DNA of 56,865 nucleotides from an uncultured Bacilli bacterium (GCA_944371605.1 CALVXU010000009.1:1-56865), one strand, 5' to 3'; counted from the first letter of the stretch, positions 9,220-18,379 are shown. Numbers and translations: made by a program. Notes: generated from the sequence alone by a model not told the origin.

Positions 9220-9898
9220 CGTCAAGTTCTCCTCTAAACCAACCTTTTTTTATCATATCAAATTTTCGATCATATTCTGGACAATACTTATATACTAAGT
9301 CATAGAACTTGCGTGAATGATTCAAATATATAATATGTGATAGTTCATGGACTATAATCGCATCAAACACTTCTGGTACATAAGCGAACAAGCGAAAGTC
9401 ATATTTGATAGTCTTTAAACTAGGACAGCAATTGCCATAGATTGAAATAAAGCGTCCGGCTTTGACTTGATATCCATCAAAAGAAATCCCCATCTCCTTT
9501 GCCCAACTAGATGTTTTTTGATATGCGTATTCAGTAAATTGTTTTTTATATGCATTGATAACATTATATGAACTGGGAACATAAAAGAAATCAGGATTAT
9601 TTTTATTTTTAGGATTGTCAGTTATCAATTTACGATTACCCTTAATAAAAACAAAACGATCATCAGATATAAAGTCGCGATTTAAGAAAGTGCCGGGATT
9701 CTTTTTTATAAAGCTGTTAACTAACTTATCGATTATCAAAGCATTAACATTTGGTTTGATATAAGCGACTAAATGCCCATATTGAGGTCGTAAAGAAACA
9801 AGTGTTCTCGTTCCATTAGCCCTTTGTAAATAAACGCTAAATTGTTCACCATTTTTTAATGAATATGTGCGCTTTCCAATCAATTCAGTATCATTCAT
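9197..9898 (-). CDS. YgjP-like (DUF45/WLM) zinc metallopeptidase
   Basis: A 233-aa protein of the YgjP/DUF45 group. The zinc motif HELSH lies at residues 184-188 with a third ligand at His194 (YLNHSRKFYDLV), followed by the typical Y.P.YD..F. segment. There is no signal peptide or TM segment. Family members are predicted metal-dependent hydrolases with unclear substrates. It is the first gene of a minus-strand operon with the TrmH enzyme and the alpha/beta hydrolase. No Shine-Dalgarno precedes ATG 9898, and a good -10 box ends 8 nt before it, so the mRNA is probably leaderless. Its promoter interleaves with that of tRNA-Leu(GAG). Confidence 0.8.
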   Translation of the reverse strand: MNDTELIGKRTYSLKNGEQFSVYLQRANGTRTLVSLRPQYGHLVAYIKPNVNALIIDKLVNSFIKKNPGTFLNRDFISDDRFVFIKGNRKLITDNPKNKNNPDFFYVPSSYNVINAYKKQFTEYAYQKTSSWAKEMGISFDGYQVKAGRFISIYGNCCPSLKTIKYDFRLFAYVPEVFDAIIVHELSHIIYLNHSRKFYDLVYKYCPEYDRKFDMIKKGWFRGELDDDKNDRK

Positions 9899-9906
9899 TG
9901 CAAAAT

Positions 9907-9935
9907 ATTGTATTTTTTCTTGATTTATGAAGCAA
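9907..9935 (-). promoter_or_regulatory. Sigma-A promoter of the ygjP-like operon
   Basis: Read on the minus strand: TTGCTT (9930-9935), 17 nt, TACAAT (9907-9912). The ATG at 9898 follows 8 nt later, implying an mRNA with almost no leader. The -35 hexamer lies inside the spacer of the opposing tRNA-Leu promoter. Confidence 0.65.
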
Positions 9936-9949
9936 GAGAGAGATATAAT
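9920..9949 (+). promoter_or_regulatory. Sigma-A promoter of tRNA-Leu(GAG)
   Basis: TTGATT (9920-9925), 18-nt spacer, TATAAT (9944-9949), 11 nt before the tRNA 5' end at 9961. It overlaps the divergent promoter at 9907-9935, so the two cannot be occupied at the same time. Confidence 0.7.
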
Positions 9950-9960
9950 TTTTTAGCTAT

Positions 9961-10040
<80 letters not shown>

Positions 10041-10516
10041 TTTTTTTGTACCAAAATTATGAATTCTTGTTAGTTGCATTTAGATACTTTATTTTCATTA
10101 TGAATTGCTATCATACGGATTAGATATTAAGAAATAGATGCTGATTTATCAGTTTATATAATTCGATTAATGATTTTTTAAGGTTTTCAACTTTTATCTT
10201 GTATAAATACTTTTTTAACCTGAGAATGTCATATTTATTTTTTTTGATTATTACATTTAGATATCAACCTGTTCATAAGTTCACATAGATATAAAGCATC
10301 ATAATATTTACTAACTGATAGTATGACAACAGACAGCTACTAAGGGTATAACTGTCTAATGTTTCATTATATTATAGTCCACACAAATAGATTTAATTTG
10401 CGTAAGCTCTTAACTTCTTTTCTTTCATTTTCAGTATCAAAAAGATATAATTTTATCGGATGTAACTCTTTTATATAAATCATCCAAAATAGGAAATACC
10501 TAAGAAAAGGACCCAA
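10041..10516. other. 476-bp AT-rich intergenic region
   Basis: Begins with a T7 run that may terminate the tRNA transcript. No ORF, RNA fold or mobile-element end was recognised. A weak 6-bp inverted repeat (AGACAG 10331-10336, CTGTCT 10352-10357) is present. A TATAAT at 10444-10449 without a good -35 could be the -10 of the downstream gene, whose AAAAGGA ribosome site lies 6 nt before ATG 10517. Confidence 0.5.
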
Positions 10517-12277
10517 ATGTTAACTAATCAAGATAAATTAAACATTTATGGTCTATTTGCAGAAAACTTTAAAAAGAATTCAACCATCCCATTGAATCAA
10601 GTCGAAATTTATTTAAAAAATCACGGACTTGATCCAAAAGAATTCGGTTATAAAAATATGTTAGCTCTCTTGAGAGACTTAGATGCATTTTTGACAATTA
10701 AAAAAGTTGATGCAAAAGATCATCCTACTATCATCTTTCATGATTTCGTGGACAACAAACAAATAAAACATGATAAAGTTTCGAGTAAAAGTTTTGATGC
10801 CAAAGAGAAGAAAAAAATATTTAATTTATTAATTTCTTACTTGCCACCTAACCAAGAATTTCCAATGGCATTAGTTTCAAAGTATTTATTAGACCATAAA
10901 ATCGATTATAAGAATTATGGTTTTAAGCAGATGAAAAATCTTTTATCGAGTCTCAGCGAATATCTTTCACTTAGAGAAGTGACTCAAAATGGCACTAAAC
11001 AACTGATGATAAAGATAAAACCTAAAAAAGCTAATGTACAGCATGGGAATGTCGCCAAAAATGAAAAACATATCCTAAAACAGGAAAGCGATATAGCTTT
11101 CTTTATTCCACAAAAGATTATCGCTTCCTTAAAAGAAATGTGCTCGTTAGGACTTGATGATGAAAACTTAAAAAAACTTATAGTAAAAGATTATCAAACA
11201 GCGCTCAAACAAAAGACCATAAAATCCAAAGACGACAATATCATCTTTTCATTATCCTTTAAAACGAGATCAGGAAAGAAGCTGATAGGAGCCATCAAAC
11301 ACGCTGATAATAATTGTGCTTATAAATATTTTTTAAACTATGTCGGAGATGAAGAGATAAAAGCGAGAGACGCTTTGAAAGAGTTTATTCAATTTCCGGA
11401 TTATGAAAAAAGCATCAAAGAATTAGCATCACTAGCAAAAAAAGAGAAATGGTGTTATCGTCACTCAAAAGACGAGTTTATAATTCTTAAAATATATCTG
11501 CAATATACTTTTGCAACAATTTGGAAACAAAAGCTATTTATATTTAACAATGACACTGGTTTCGGTGCTTTTAACACTGGTTTAGTCACTGATGATTATC
11601 AAGTTATCTATGGTATCGTTCAACGAAATAATCTTAAAGATTCTACAGTGCCATATTTATTTGAAGGATTTGCAACAGCTGGATCCCAAGGCTTAGGAAA
11701 AACTCTTGTGGAAAGTTTTAACCCTCTTCCTCATAAAGCCAAATATTTAACAGACATTAAAGATGCTTTCTTTGATCCAAATTCACTTGTCTATACAGAT
11801 TTCGAGCATATCATCAATGATAATCTAGATCGTTTTCCAATAGATTTTTTAAAGACAATATTTGTTCCATTCAAATCCGAATATCAATTATTATCTAAAG
11901 TCATCAAAGAAAATAACGAATTCAAGCGGCAGTTCTTATATAAAAAGATTTCTGAGTCGCTGAAGAAAAACGATTTATTATACAACCTTTTACATTCAGC
12001 ATTATATACCACTATTGAAAGATCTAAACGAATGGTTGAGCATGATTATCGTCTTGCACTTCCATCTTTCTTTCCGACTAGAAATGTCATGTCTATGATG
12101 TTGCCTCTAATTTTTGATACTAAAAAAGGAGTGCAAGCTGTCCTTTTAGTCGAGCATAATAATATCGGCAATTATCAAGGTCAAACTTTATTAACCCTTA
12201 AACAATGCTATGTCAATGCCCGTCTGATATCACCATTAGATCATTCCTTTTTAAATCCTGATGAGATCGAAGACTGA
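10517..12277 (+). CDS. OST-HTH/LOTUS-like plus DUF3825-like protein
   Basis: A 586-aa soluble protein. Two similar N-terminal modules (about residues 5-75 and 98-168) share a pattern: a hydrophobic helix, 'P..LV..YL..H.iD...yGfK.M..LL..L..yL.l..V'. This resembles the winged-helix OST-HTH (LOTUS) RNA-binding domain. Residues ~295-560 resemble the DUF3825 family, with YLQYTFATIWKQKL, AFNTGLVTDDYQVIYGIVQ (FNTGL 352-356) and HIINDNLDRFP (431-441). In published domain surveys, DUF3825 is found with OST-HTH in bacteria. The middle (175-295) is basic and unassigned. An RNA-binding or RNA-regulatory role is inference. The gene is coupled to a GNAT gene by TGATG. The assignment rests on pattern resemblance only. 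Confidence 0.6.
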   Translation: MLTNQDKLNIYGLFAENFKKNSTIPLNQVEIYLKNHGLDPKEFGYKNMLALLRDLDAFLTIKKVDAKDHPTIIFHDFVDNKQIKHDKVSSKSFDAKEKKKIFNLLISYLPPNQEFPMALVSKYLLDHKIDYKNYGFKQMKNLLSSLSEYLSLREVTQNGTKQLMIKIKPKKANVQHGNVAKNEKHILKQESDIAFFIPQKIIASLKEMCSLGLDDENLKKLIVKDYQTALKQKTIKSKDDNIIFSLSFKTRSGKKLIGAIKHADNNCAYKYFLNYVGDEEIKARDALKEFIQFPDYEKSIKELASLAKKEKWCYRHSKDEFIILKIYLQYTFATIWKQKLFIFNNDTGFGAFNTGLVTDDYQVIYGIVQRNNLKDSTVPYLFEGFATAGSQGLGKTLVESFNPLPHKAKYLTDIKDAFFDPNSLVYTDFEHIINDNLDRFPIDFLKTIFVPFKSEYQLLSKVIKENNEFKRQFLYKKISESLKKNDLLYNLLHSALYTTIERSKRMVEHDYRLALPSFFPTRNVMSMMLPLIFDTKKGVQAVLLVEHNNIGNYQGQTLLTLKQCYVNARLISPLDHSFLNPDEIED

Positions 12278-12777
12278 TGGAAATCTTAAAGACTAAAAGA
12301 TTGCGTCTGCGCAATTTCTATACTGAGGAAGCGCAAGAATTATTGAACTTTTATCACGATCCCAATATTGGAAAATATATGTATTGGGGAAAAATCAATT
12401 CTGCAGATATCAAGTATCTTATCGAGCATTCGTCTTCTCGAACACCTCTTGATAATGGTGCTTATGCCTATGCAGTGAGCTTTCTTAAAAGCGATCGTTT
12501 AGTCGGAGAGATTTATTTAGAAAAACACGCGACTGAATTTTTGCTAGGCTATGCTATCAAACCTGATAGACAAGGTCATGGATATGCGACTGAAATATTA
12601 AAAGCTCTTTTAAAATATTTAGATAAGTCATTTCCTGATATGAACGTGATTGCCATAGTTGATAAAAACAACTTAAAAAGCCAAGCTTTACTAAAAAAGC
12701 TCGGCTTTGTTAATGATATATATCAATTCGATGCATCACCATTTGTGATGTATTCATTATACGGCCAAATTCATTGA
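12277..12777 (+). CDS. GNAT acetyltransferase, RimJ/RimL-like
   Basis: 166 aa. Begins with the RimJ/RimL-type pattern 'LKTKRLRLRNFYTEEAQELLNFY', has the acetyl-CoA loop region (IKPDRQGHGYATEILKALL, a variant of Q/R-x-x-G-x-G/A) and ends with the family motif NLKSQALLKKLGF. It transfers acetyl groups to a protein N-terminus or a small molecule; the substrate is unknown. Its ATG overlaps the stop of the preceding gene (TGATG, 1-nt overlap), so the two are translationally coupled. Its 3' end overlaps the convergent mnmG by 7 bp, and a hairpin inside it (12675-12708) looks like the mnmG terminator. Confidence 0.85.
   Translation: MEILKTKRLRLRNFYTEEAQELLNFYHDPNIGKYMYWGKINSADIKYLIEHSSSRTPLDNGAYAYAVSFLKSDRLVGEIYLEKHATEFLLGYAIKPDRQGHGYATEILKALLKYLDKSFPDMNVIAIVDKNNLKSQALLKKLGFVNDIYQFDASPFVMYSLYGQIH
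12675..12708 (-). terminator. Probable suf-mnmG terminator inside the GNAT gene
   Basis: The arms 12677-12689 and 12696-12708 pair over 13 positions with one mismatch, with a 6-nt loop. On the minus strand the stem ends in TTTTT, then AAGTTGTTTTT. It lies 63 bp beyond the mnmG stop, in the codons for the conserved GNAT 'KKLGF' segment. A plus-strand function is unlikely because the T-run is on the minus side. Confidence 0.55.
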
Positions 12778-14648
12778 TGATTATACTTTTGCCTGACAAA
12801 GAAAGATAGAACATCAATATCAGATGGATGCACATTAGTGATTCTAGAAGCTTCACCAAGCGTCTTAGGCTTCAGCAACGCGAGTTTCTCTCTTGCCTCT
12901 AAAGAGAGTCCATCTAAATGCTTGTAATCTATATCAGATGGAAGAGGTAAGTTTTCATATTCGTTTCGACGCTTAACCTCCTTCAACTCAGCTTGAATAT
13001 AACCTTCATATTTAACTTCGACATCACATTTAAAAGCTTCTTCTTTATCCAATTTCACAAGGCTATTATCAGCGCATGAAAGCTTTTCATATGTGATGTT
13101 TTGCCTCTTTAAAATATGTTTTAATGTTTCATTACCATTCGGCTTTGAATATCCGTTATCCTCTAGGAGTTTTATAATTTTTTCATTGGAACCAACTTGT
13201 TTTTTATCTAATAACTCAATAGATTGTAAAACAAGATCGTTTCGCTTTTTTAATCTCTGATATTTCTCATCAGAAATCAGACCGATATCATATCCTTTTT
13301 TCATCAGTCTCTTATCAGCATTGTCACTCCTTGTGAGCAATCGATACTCACTTCTAGCACTCAATAATCGATATGGCTCATTAGTTCCTTTAGTCACCAA
13401 ATCATCAATCATAATCCCTATATAGGCTTCATCTCTTCTTAAGATTAATGGTGGCAAAGAATCCAAATAACGCGAAGCATTGATACCCGCCATCAATCCC
13501 AACGCTGCGGCTTCCTCATATCCTGAAGTGCATGCTATTTGTCCAGAGACAAAAAGCCCAGGAATAGTCTTGACCATCAATGAATGATCAAATTGAGTCG
13601 GTTCGATAGCATCGTATTCAATCGCATAGGCGTATTTAAGAAATTTAGCTCTTTCAAGCCCTTTAAGAGAGTGAACCATTTCTTCTTGAACATTCATCGG
13701 CATAGAAGTAGAAAAACCTTGGAGATAAATCGAGTCAAATTCTAATGATTCCGGTTCCAAAAATAACTGATGTCGAGGTTTATCAGCAAACCTGACTACT
13801 TTATCTTCGATAGAAGGACAGTATCTCGGGCCAATGCCTTTGACAACTCCGCCATACATCGCCGAGTCACTCAGATGGTTTCGGATGATTTGATGGGTAT
13901 GTTCGTTGGTATAAGTCAAATAGCACTTGATCATTTCTTCTTTTTTCATAAAAGAAGTCGTATCATACGAAAAAGCATTTTCACCATCGCTTCCTTCCTC
14001 GACTTCCATCTGTGAATAATCGATGCTTTTCGGGTCTAGTCTAGGCGGGGTTCCTGTTTTTAAACGCAAAATATTCAGACCTAATTTTTGTAGACATTTA
14101 GATAAACCATGGCTTGGCTTTTCACCATCTGGACCCTCTTCAGTGATCTGGTGACCTCTCAAAATATGTGCTTCCATATGAGTGCCAGTCGCTAAAACAA
14201 CAGCTCTCGCTTTGATAAAACTGCCATCAGAGATGATGATGCCAGCAACTTTATCATCAGATATGACTATCTCTTTAACTTCAGTTTCTAAAATGTCCAA
14301 CCCTTCCAATGTTTTAAGATAGTTTTGAACATTACGGGGGTAACCGCGTTTATCTTCTTGAGCTCGCAAACACCTCACTCCTGGCCCTTTAGAAGTGTTC
14401 AAAACTTTCATCTGCAAAAGTGATCCTTTTTGATCAGCTAATCTGCCCATTATGCCACCTAAAGCGTCGATCTCACGAACAACGATTCCTTTAGCTGAGC
14501 CACCGATTGAAGGGTTGCACGGCATGTTTGAGGCCATCTTAAAATTCAAACAAGTCAACAAGACTTTTTTATGTAAATGATAAAGGCTACTAGCTGCTTC
14601 TACACCAGCATGACCAGCGCCAACAACGATCGCATCATATTCTTTCAT
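12771..14648 (-). CDS. mnmG: tRNA uridine-5-carboxymethylaminomethyl enzyme MnmG (GidA)
   Basis: FAD-dependent subunit that, with MnmE, modifies U34 of tRNAs reading split codon boxes. 625 aa is the usual full length. Visible are the N-terminal FAD-binding Rossmann motif GAGHAGVEAA, the GidA signature around GGVVKGIGPRYCPSIEDK, the second nucleotide-binding region VLATGTHMEAHI, and the C-terminal helical MnmE/tRNA-binding domain ending in ITNVHPSDIDVLSFF. It follows sufB by 4 bp, with AGGTTAATATT before the ATG, so it is read with the suf operon. mnmE is not in the window. Confidence 0.97.
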   Translation of the reverse strand: MKEYDAIVVGAGHAGVEAASSLYHLHKKVLLTCLNFKMASNMPCNPSIGGSAKGIVVREIDALGGIMGRLADQKGSLLQMKVLNTSKGPGVRCLRAQEDKRGYPRNVQNYLKTLEGLDILETEVKEIVISDDKVAGIIISDGSFIKARAVVLATGTHMEAHILRGHQITEEGPDGEKPSHGLSKCLQKLGLNILRLKTGTPPRLDPKSIDYSQMEVEEGSDGENAFSYDTTSFMKKEEMIKCYLTYTNEHTHQIIRNHLSDSAMYGGVVKGIGPRYCPSIEDKVVRFADKPRHQLFLEPESLEFDSIYLQGFSTSMPMNVQEEMVHSLKGLERAKFLKYAYAIEYDAIEPTQFDHSLMVKTIPGLFVSGQIACTSGYEEAAALGLMAGINASRYLDSLPPLILRRDEAYIGIMIDDLVTKGTNEPYRLLSARSEYRLLTRSDNADKRLMKKGYDIGLISDEKYQRLKKRNDLVLQSIELLDKKQVGSNEKIIKLLEDNGYSKPNGNETLKHILKRQNITYEKLSCADNSLVKLDKEEAFKCDVEVKYEGYIQAELKEVKRRNEYENLPLPSDIDYKHLDGLSLEAREKLALLKPKTLGEASRITNVHPSDIDVLSFFVRQKYNHQ

Positions 14649-14652
14649 AATA

Positions 14653-16065
14653 TTAACCTATTGAACCTGACATATCTAATTTGATGAGCTGATTGAGCTC
14701 GACCGCATATTCCATCGGAAGCTCCTTACTGAATGGTTCTAAAAATCCCATGACGATTATTTGTGTGGCTTCTTGCTTAGATAATCCGCGGCTCATCAAA
14801 TAAAATAACTGATCTTCGTTGATTTTCGAAACCGAAGCCTCATGCTCTAAATAAGAAGAAGAATTATCTACAACATTGTGAGGAACAGTATCTGAAAATG
14901 ATTTATCATCTAAGATCAAAGTGTCACATTCTTCATGCGACTTGGAATTTAAAGCCGTCTTCGCGATAGAAATGCTACCTCTAAAATTGCTAGTCCCACC
15001 ATTTCTAGAAATTGACTTCGAAATGATAGAAGAAGTTGATTCTTCACCTATATGAATCATTTTAGCACCAGTGTCTTGAAATTGACCAGCGCCAGCAACT
15101 GCTACTGAAATGGTTGAACCATGCGATCTCTTTCCTTTTAAAACGCAGCATGGATATTTCATACAGAGCTTTGAACCGATGTTACCATCCACCCATTCCA
15201 TCAAGCCATCATCATCAACTATCGCTCTTTGAGTGACGAGATTAAGGATTGATCCAGACCAGTTTTGAATAGTTGTATAACGCATCTTAGCTCTCTTACC
15301 GACATAGATTTCCACGATTGCGGCATGCAAAGATTCTTCAGAATACATCGGAGCAGTACAACCTTCAACATAATTCAATTCTGCATCATCATCGACGATT
15401 ATCAAAGTTCTTTCAAACTGACCTGATCGTTTATTGTTGATGCGGAAATAAGATTGTAAAGGTTTATCGAGTTTAACACCTTTAGGAACATATATAAAGC
15501 TGCCACCAGACCAAACTGCTGAATTTAAAGCCGCATATTTATTGTCGCTTGGAGGGACTAATTTGCCGAAATATTTTTTAAATATCTCAGGATAAAGCCT
15601 TAAACCAGTGTCGGTATCCAAAAAAATCACACCTTTTTCATCAACTTCTTTCAACATATTAGAATAGACAGCTTCTGATTCATATTGTGTCGTCACACCA
15701 GCTAAAAACTTTTGCTCAGCCTCTGGGATGCCTAACTTGGTAAAAGTGTTTTTGATAGTTTGAGGCACTTTATCCCAGGAGTCATTCGTTTTGTCAACGA
15801 CTCTAGTGAAATAGGTGAAGTCCTGAAAATTGATAAAATCTAAATTTGGGCCGAATGTCGGTTGATGATGTTTAAAAAACTCCTCTAAACTTTTCAAGCG
15901 AAAATCTAACATAAACTCTGGTTCTTCTTTTAATCTTGAAATAGTTTTGACAGTATCTACATTCAATCCTTTAGGGGTTTTAAATATGGAGATATCTTGA
16001 TCTCGAAATTCGTATTCAGCTCTTTTATCATCATCAAAAAGGATTTTCTCAGTTTCTTCATTCAT
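14653..16065 (-). CDS. sufB: SUF Fe-S scaffold subunit SufB
   Basis: Core subunit of the SufBCD scaffold on which Fe-S clusters are assembled. The start is ATG 16065, 9 nt after AGAGG; the frame is also open to an ATG at 16083. The protein is 470 aa. It has the conserved beta-helix core, with the sulfur-accepting Cys380 in [14 protein letters not shown], and the C-terminal '[24 protein letters not shown]' block shared with SufD. It overlaps sufU by 8 nt. It is the last suf gene before mnmG, in the standard Firmicutes order sufC-D-S-U-B. Confidence 0.97.
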   Translation of the reverse strand: MNEETEKILFDDDKRAEYEFRDQDISIFKTPKGLNVDTVKTISRLKEEPEFMLDFRLKSLEEFFKHHQPTFGPNLDFINFQDFTYFTRVVDKTNDSWDKVPQTIKNTFTKLGIPEAEQKFLAGVTTQYESEAVYSNMLKEVDEKGVIFLDTDTGLRLYPEIFKKYFGKLVPPSDNKYAALNSAVWSGGSFIYVPKGVKLDKPLQSYFRINNKRSGQFERTLIIVDDDAELNYVEGCTAPMYSEESLHAAIVEIYVGKRAKMRYTTIQNWSGSILNLVTQRAIVDDDGLMEWVDGNIGSKLCMKYPCCVLKGKRSHGSTISVAVAGAGQFQDTGAKMIHIGEESTSSIISKSISRNGGTSNFRGSISIAKTALNSKSHEECDTLILDDKSFSDTVPHNVVDNSSSYLEHEASVSKINEDQLFYLMSRGLSKQEATQIIVMGFLEPFSKELPMEYAVELNQLIKLDMSGSIG

Positions 16066-16507
16066 GCTTTTTATCCTCTTCATTCATCGCTTTTTCTAGT
16101 CCGCGCCATGAGATATTAGCACAGGTGATTCTCGATGGTTGCCGATTGACATTTTTGAAACAATTCGCCTCAGCTAGCAATTCTTCATCATAATCTTCAT
16201 TCGCCAGCATTTTATTGAATTCAGCCATCATCTTTTTGGCTTCTTCCTCAGTCTTGCCTTTGACCATTTCAGTCATGATAGAAGTGGAAGCAGAAGAGAT
16301 AGCACAGCCTTTTCCTGACCATTTGCAATCTTTGACCTTTCCGTCTTCAAAAAGAACATAGACATAGATGTCATCGATGCATGAAGCTGAATCCATATGA
16401 ATCGTGATATATCTTTGGTCTTCTACCTCTTCAAAATTTCTGGGATTTTGATAATTGTCTAAGATGATTTCCCTCATCATCATCGGATCTTTAATCGAAA
16501 AAGACAT
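16058..16507 (-). CDS. sufU: SufU zinc-dependent sulfurtransferase
   Basis: Receives persulfide from SufS and passes it to SufB. 149 aa. The zinc and sulfur ligands are in place: Cys43 and Asp45 (ASCIDD), Cys68 ([10 protein letters not shown]) and Cys129 ([10 protein letters not shown]). The 18-22 residue insertion between the second and third Cys regions separates Firmicutes SufU from IscU. The start ATG lies 9 nt after GGAGG and overlaps sufS by 17 nt. Confidence 0.95.
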   Translation of the reverse strand: MSFSIKDPMMMREIILDNYQNPRNFEEVEDQRYITIHMDSASCIDDIYVYVLFEDGKVKDCKWSGKGCAISSASTSIMTEMVKGKTEEEAKKMMAEFNKMLANEDYDEELLAEANCFKNVNRQPSRITCANISWRGLEKAMNEEDKKHE

Positions 16508-17720
16508 CTAAGAAATCCTCCGCATGTTTGCAAGCTTCTACTAAAGCTTTGACATCTTCAACAGTATTATAGATATAAAAGCTTGCTCTGATAGTACTAT
16601 CGGTATGAATGAGATCTGGCGTCAGCTTAGAACAGTGTTGACCAGTTCTCACAAATACACCCTTTTCAGCTAAATAAGAAGCGGCATCTTGAGAAAACAC
16701 ATTTTTGATATTGAAAGTGATGATGCCAGTATCATTATCAGCATTGTAGATTTCAGCATTGCCATTAGCTAATAAGCCTTCGATAGCTAATCGCTTCAGT
16801 TTTAATTCATGGGCATGAATCTCATCAAAAGAAAATTGGTTTAAATACTCACATGCAGCTTCTAACCCAAGAGCTCCGGCGATGTTCTGTGTTCCAGCTT
16901 CAAATTTTAAAGGCGGTTCTTCTAAGGAGATATATCCGTCAGATTTAAATCTCGCATTCATTTCGCCACCATAGAGAAGAGGAGGTAAATCATCTAAAAG
17001 TTCACGCTTGCCATACATCACGCCAATCCCAGTAGGCCCTAACATTTTATGACCTGAAAAAGCAAGAAAATCGATGTCTAAGTCTTTGACATCAGTCTTG
17101 ATATGCGGGACTGATTGAGCGCCATCGACTACCATGATGGCATGATGTTTGTGAGCGATTTGAGCAATTTCCTTAATCGGTAACAGATATCCTAAAACAT
17201 TGCTGACCATCGCTAATGAAACGATTTTAGTTTTTTCGCTTATCGCTTTTTCTACTTCATCTAAATTCACGTGATTATCGCTTAAAGGTAAATATTTGAT
17301 TTTAGCACCAGTTCTTTGAGAGATGATAAACCAAGGCAAAATATTGGATGCATGTTCAGCCTCAGATAGCAAAATCTCATCACCCGGATGAAGTTTATGA
17401 CCTAAGCCGAAAGCGATCTGGTTTAGCGCCATGCTATCACCAGAAGTAAAAGCTATCTCATCTGTTCTAGCATTGATAAAATCAGCGATCGTTTTTCTCG
17501 CCTTTTCATATGCGACATCGACTTCATGGGCTAATGAATAATCACCGCGATGAGCATTAGCAGTGATGTCTTCATAATAATGCTCTTCAGACTTGATGAC
17601 GGCATATGGTTTAAAAGTAGTCGCAGCATTGTCTAAATAAATGAGAGGCTTATCACCAAATTTTCCGCCATGTTTGTGATACATGGGGAAATCACTGCGT
17701 ATTTTATATGGATCAATCAT
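16491..17720 (-). CDS. sufS: Group II cysteine desulfurase SufS
   Basis: PLP enzyme that takes sulfur from cysteine for Fe-S assembly. 409 aa. PLP-site features: HAEHASNILPW (His123 stacking), the aspartate in VVDGAQSVPH, and Lys225 in FSGHKMLGPTG, which forms the Schiff base. The persulfide-carrying Cys363 is in RTGQHCSKL. Its cysteine could come from the cysE/cysK pair at the right of this window. It overlaps sufD by 4 nt and sufU by 17 nt. Confidence 0.97.
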   Translation of the reverse strand: MIDPYKIRSDFPMYHKHGGKFGDKPLIYLDNAATTFKPYAVIKSEEHYYEDITANAHRGDYSLAHEVDVAYEKARKTIADFINARTDEIAFTSGDSMALNQIAFGLGHKLHPGDEILLSEAEHASNILPWFIISQRTGAKIKYLPLSDNHVNLDEVEKAISEKTKIVSLAMVSNVLGYLLPIKEIAQIAHKHHAIMVVDGAQSVPHIKTDVKDLDIDFLAFSGHKMLGPTGIGVMYGKRELLDDLPPLLYGGEMNARFKSDGYISLEEPPLKFEAGTQNIAGALGLEAACEYLNQFSFDEIHAHELKLKRLAIEGLLANGNAEIYNADNDTGIITFNIKNVFSQDAASYLAEKGVFVRTGQHCSKLTPDLIHTDSTIRASFYIYNTVEDVKALVEACKHAEDFLDVFFD

Positions 17721-18379
17721 AGCTTTCTATCCTGAAAGAAGTCATTGACTTCTTTAATCAAAGACTCATCATGCAATTTATTGATGATAGGAGAAAGGGT
17801 CCCTTTGATGATCAATTTTTGGCTCTCTTCTCTTGATATTCCGCGTGATGTCAAATAAAACAAAGCATCCGGATTATAAGCCCCAAGAGCAGCACCATGC
17901 GAAGCTTTCACATCATTGTCATTGATAAGCAGGACTGGTGATACTTCACTTTTAGCCGATGATGATAAATTGTTAATACGTCCTTCCTGCCGTGTTTCAA
18001 CCTTTTTTATTCCATTGGGAATCAGTGAAGTACCGATAAAAGTAAGCTTATTATCAGATGAATTAATTCCTGCAAACCTGACGAAAGAACTCGATGCATC
18101 ACCGAGATGCTTGACATATATATCAAAAGTTTTATTTAAATTTGAGTATTGAAAAGAAGCTATTGAAAGCGACAGATGGGCGTCACGTTTTAAATCGATT
18201 AAAAGTTTTAAATTGAATTTGCTAGATGAAAGATCAATCAATGTTAAATCTAAACTATGTGTTTCATCCACCACAAAATGATATTCGCCATCGTTTAACT
18301 CAGTGAATAGATATGCAGATGTTTGATCTGTGGATATGATTTCATCCGAAAGATAAGGATTTTTCTGAGAAGATGTCAT
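17717..18379 (-). CDS. sufD: SufD, half-length form
   Basis: Partner of SufB in the SufBC2D scaffold. Only 220 aa, whereas SufD is usually about 420-440, so the N-terminal helical domain and much of the beta-helix are absent. The C-terminal signature is intact: ETRQEGRINNLSSSAKSEVSP, the conserved His in DVKASHGAALG, and YLTSRGISREESQKLIIKGTL. The ribosome site (GGAG) and neighbours are normal and the overlaps with sufC (4 nt) and sufS (4 nt) are tight. It therefore looks like a naturally short gene rather than a truncated one. Confidence 0.88.
   Translation of the reverse strand: MTSSQKNPYLSDEIISTDQTSAYLFTELNDGEYHFVVDETHSLDLTLIDLSSSKFNLKLLIDLKRDAHLSLSIASFQYSNLNKTFDIYVKHLGDASSSFVRFAGINSSDNKLTFIGTSLIPNGIKKVETRQEGRINNLSSSAKSEVSPVLLINDNDVKASHGAALGAYNPDALFYLTSRGISREESQKLIIKGTLSPIINKLHDESLIKEVNDFFQDRKL

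Noticed and set aside
10041-10516. Possible small gene or RNA in the long gap after tRNA-Leu(GAG)
   Set aside because: No ORF with a ribosome site and no convincing hairpin with a T-run; only a weak 6-bp inverted repeat.
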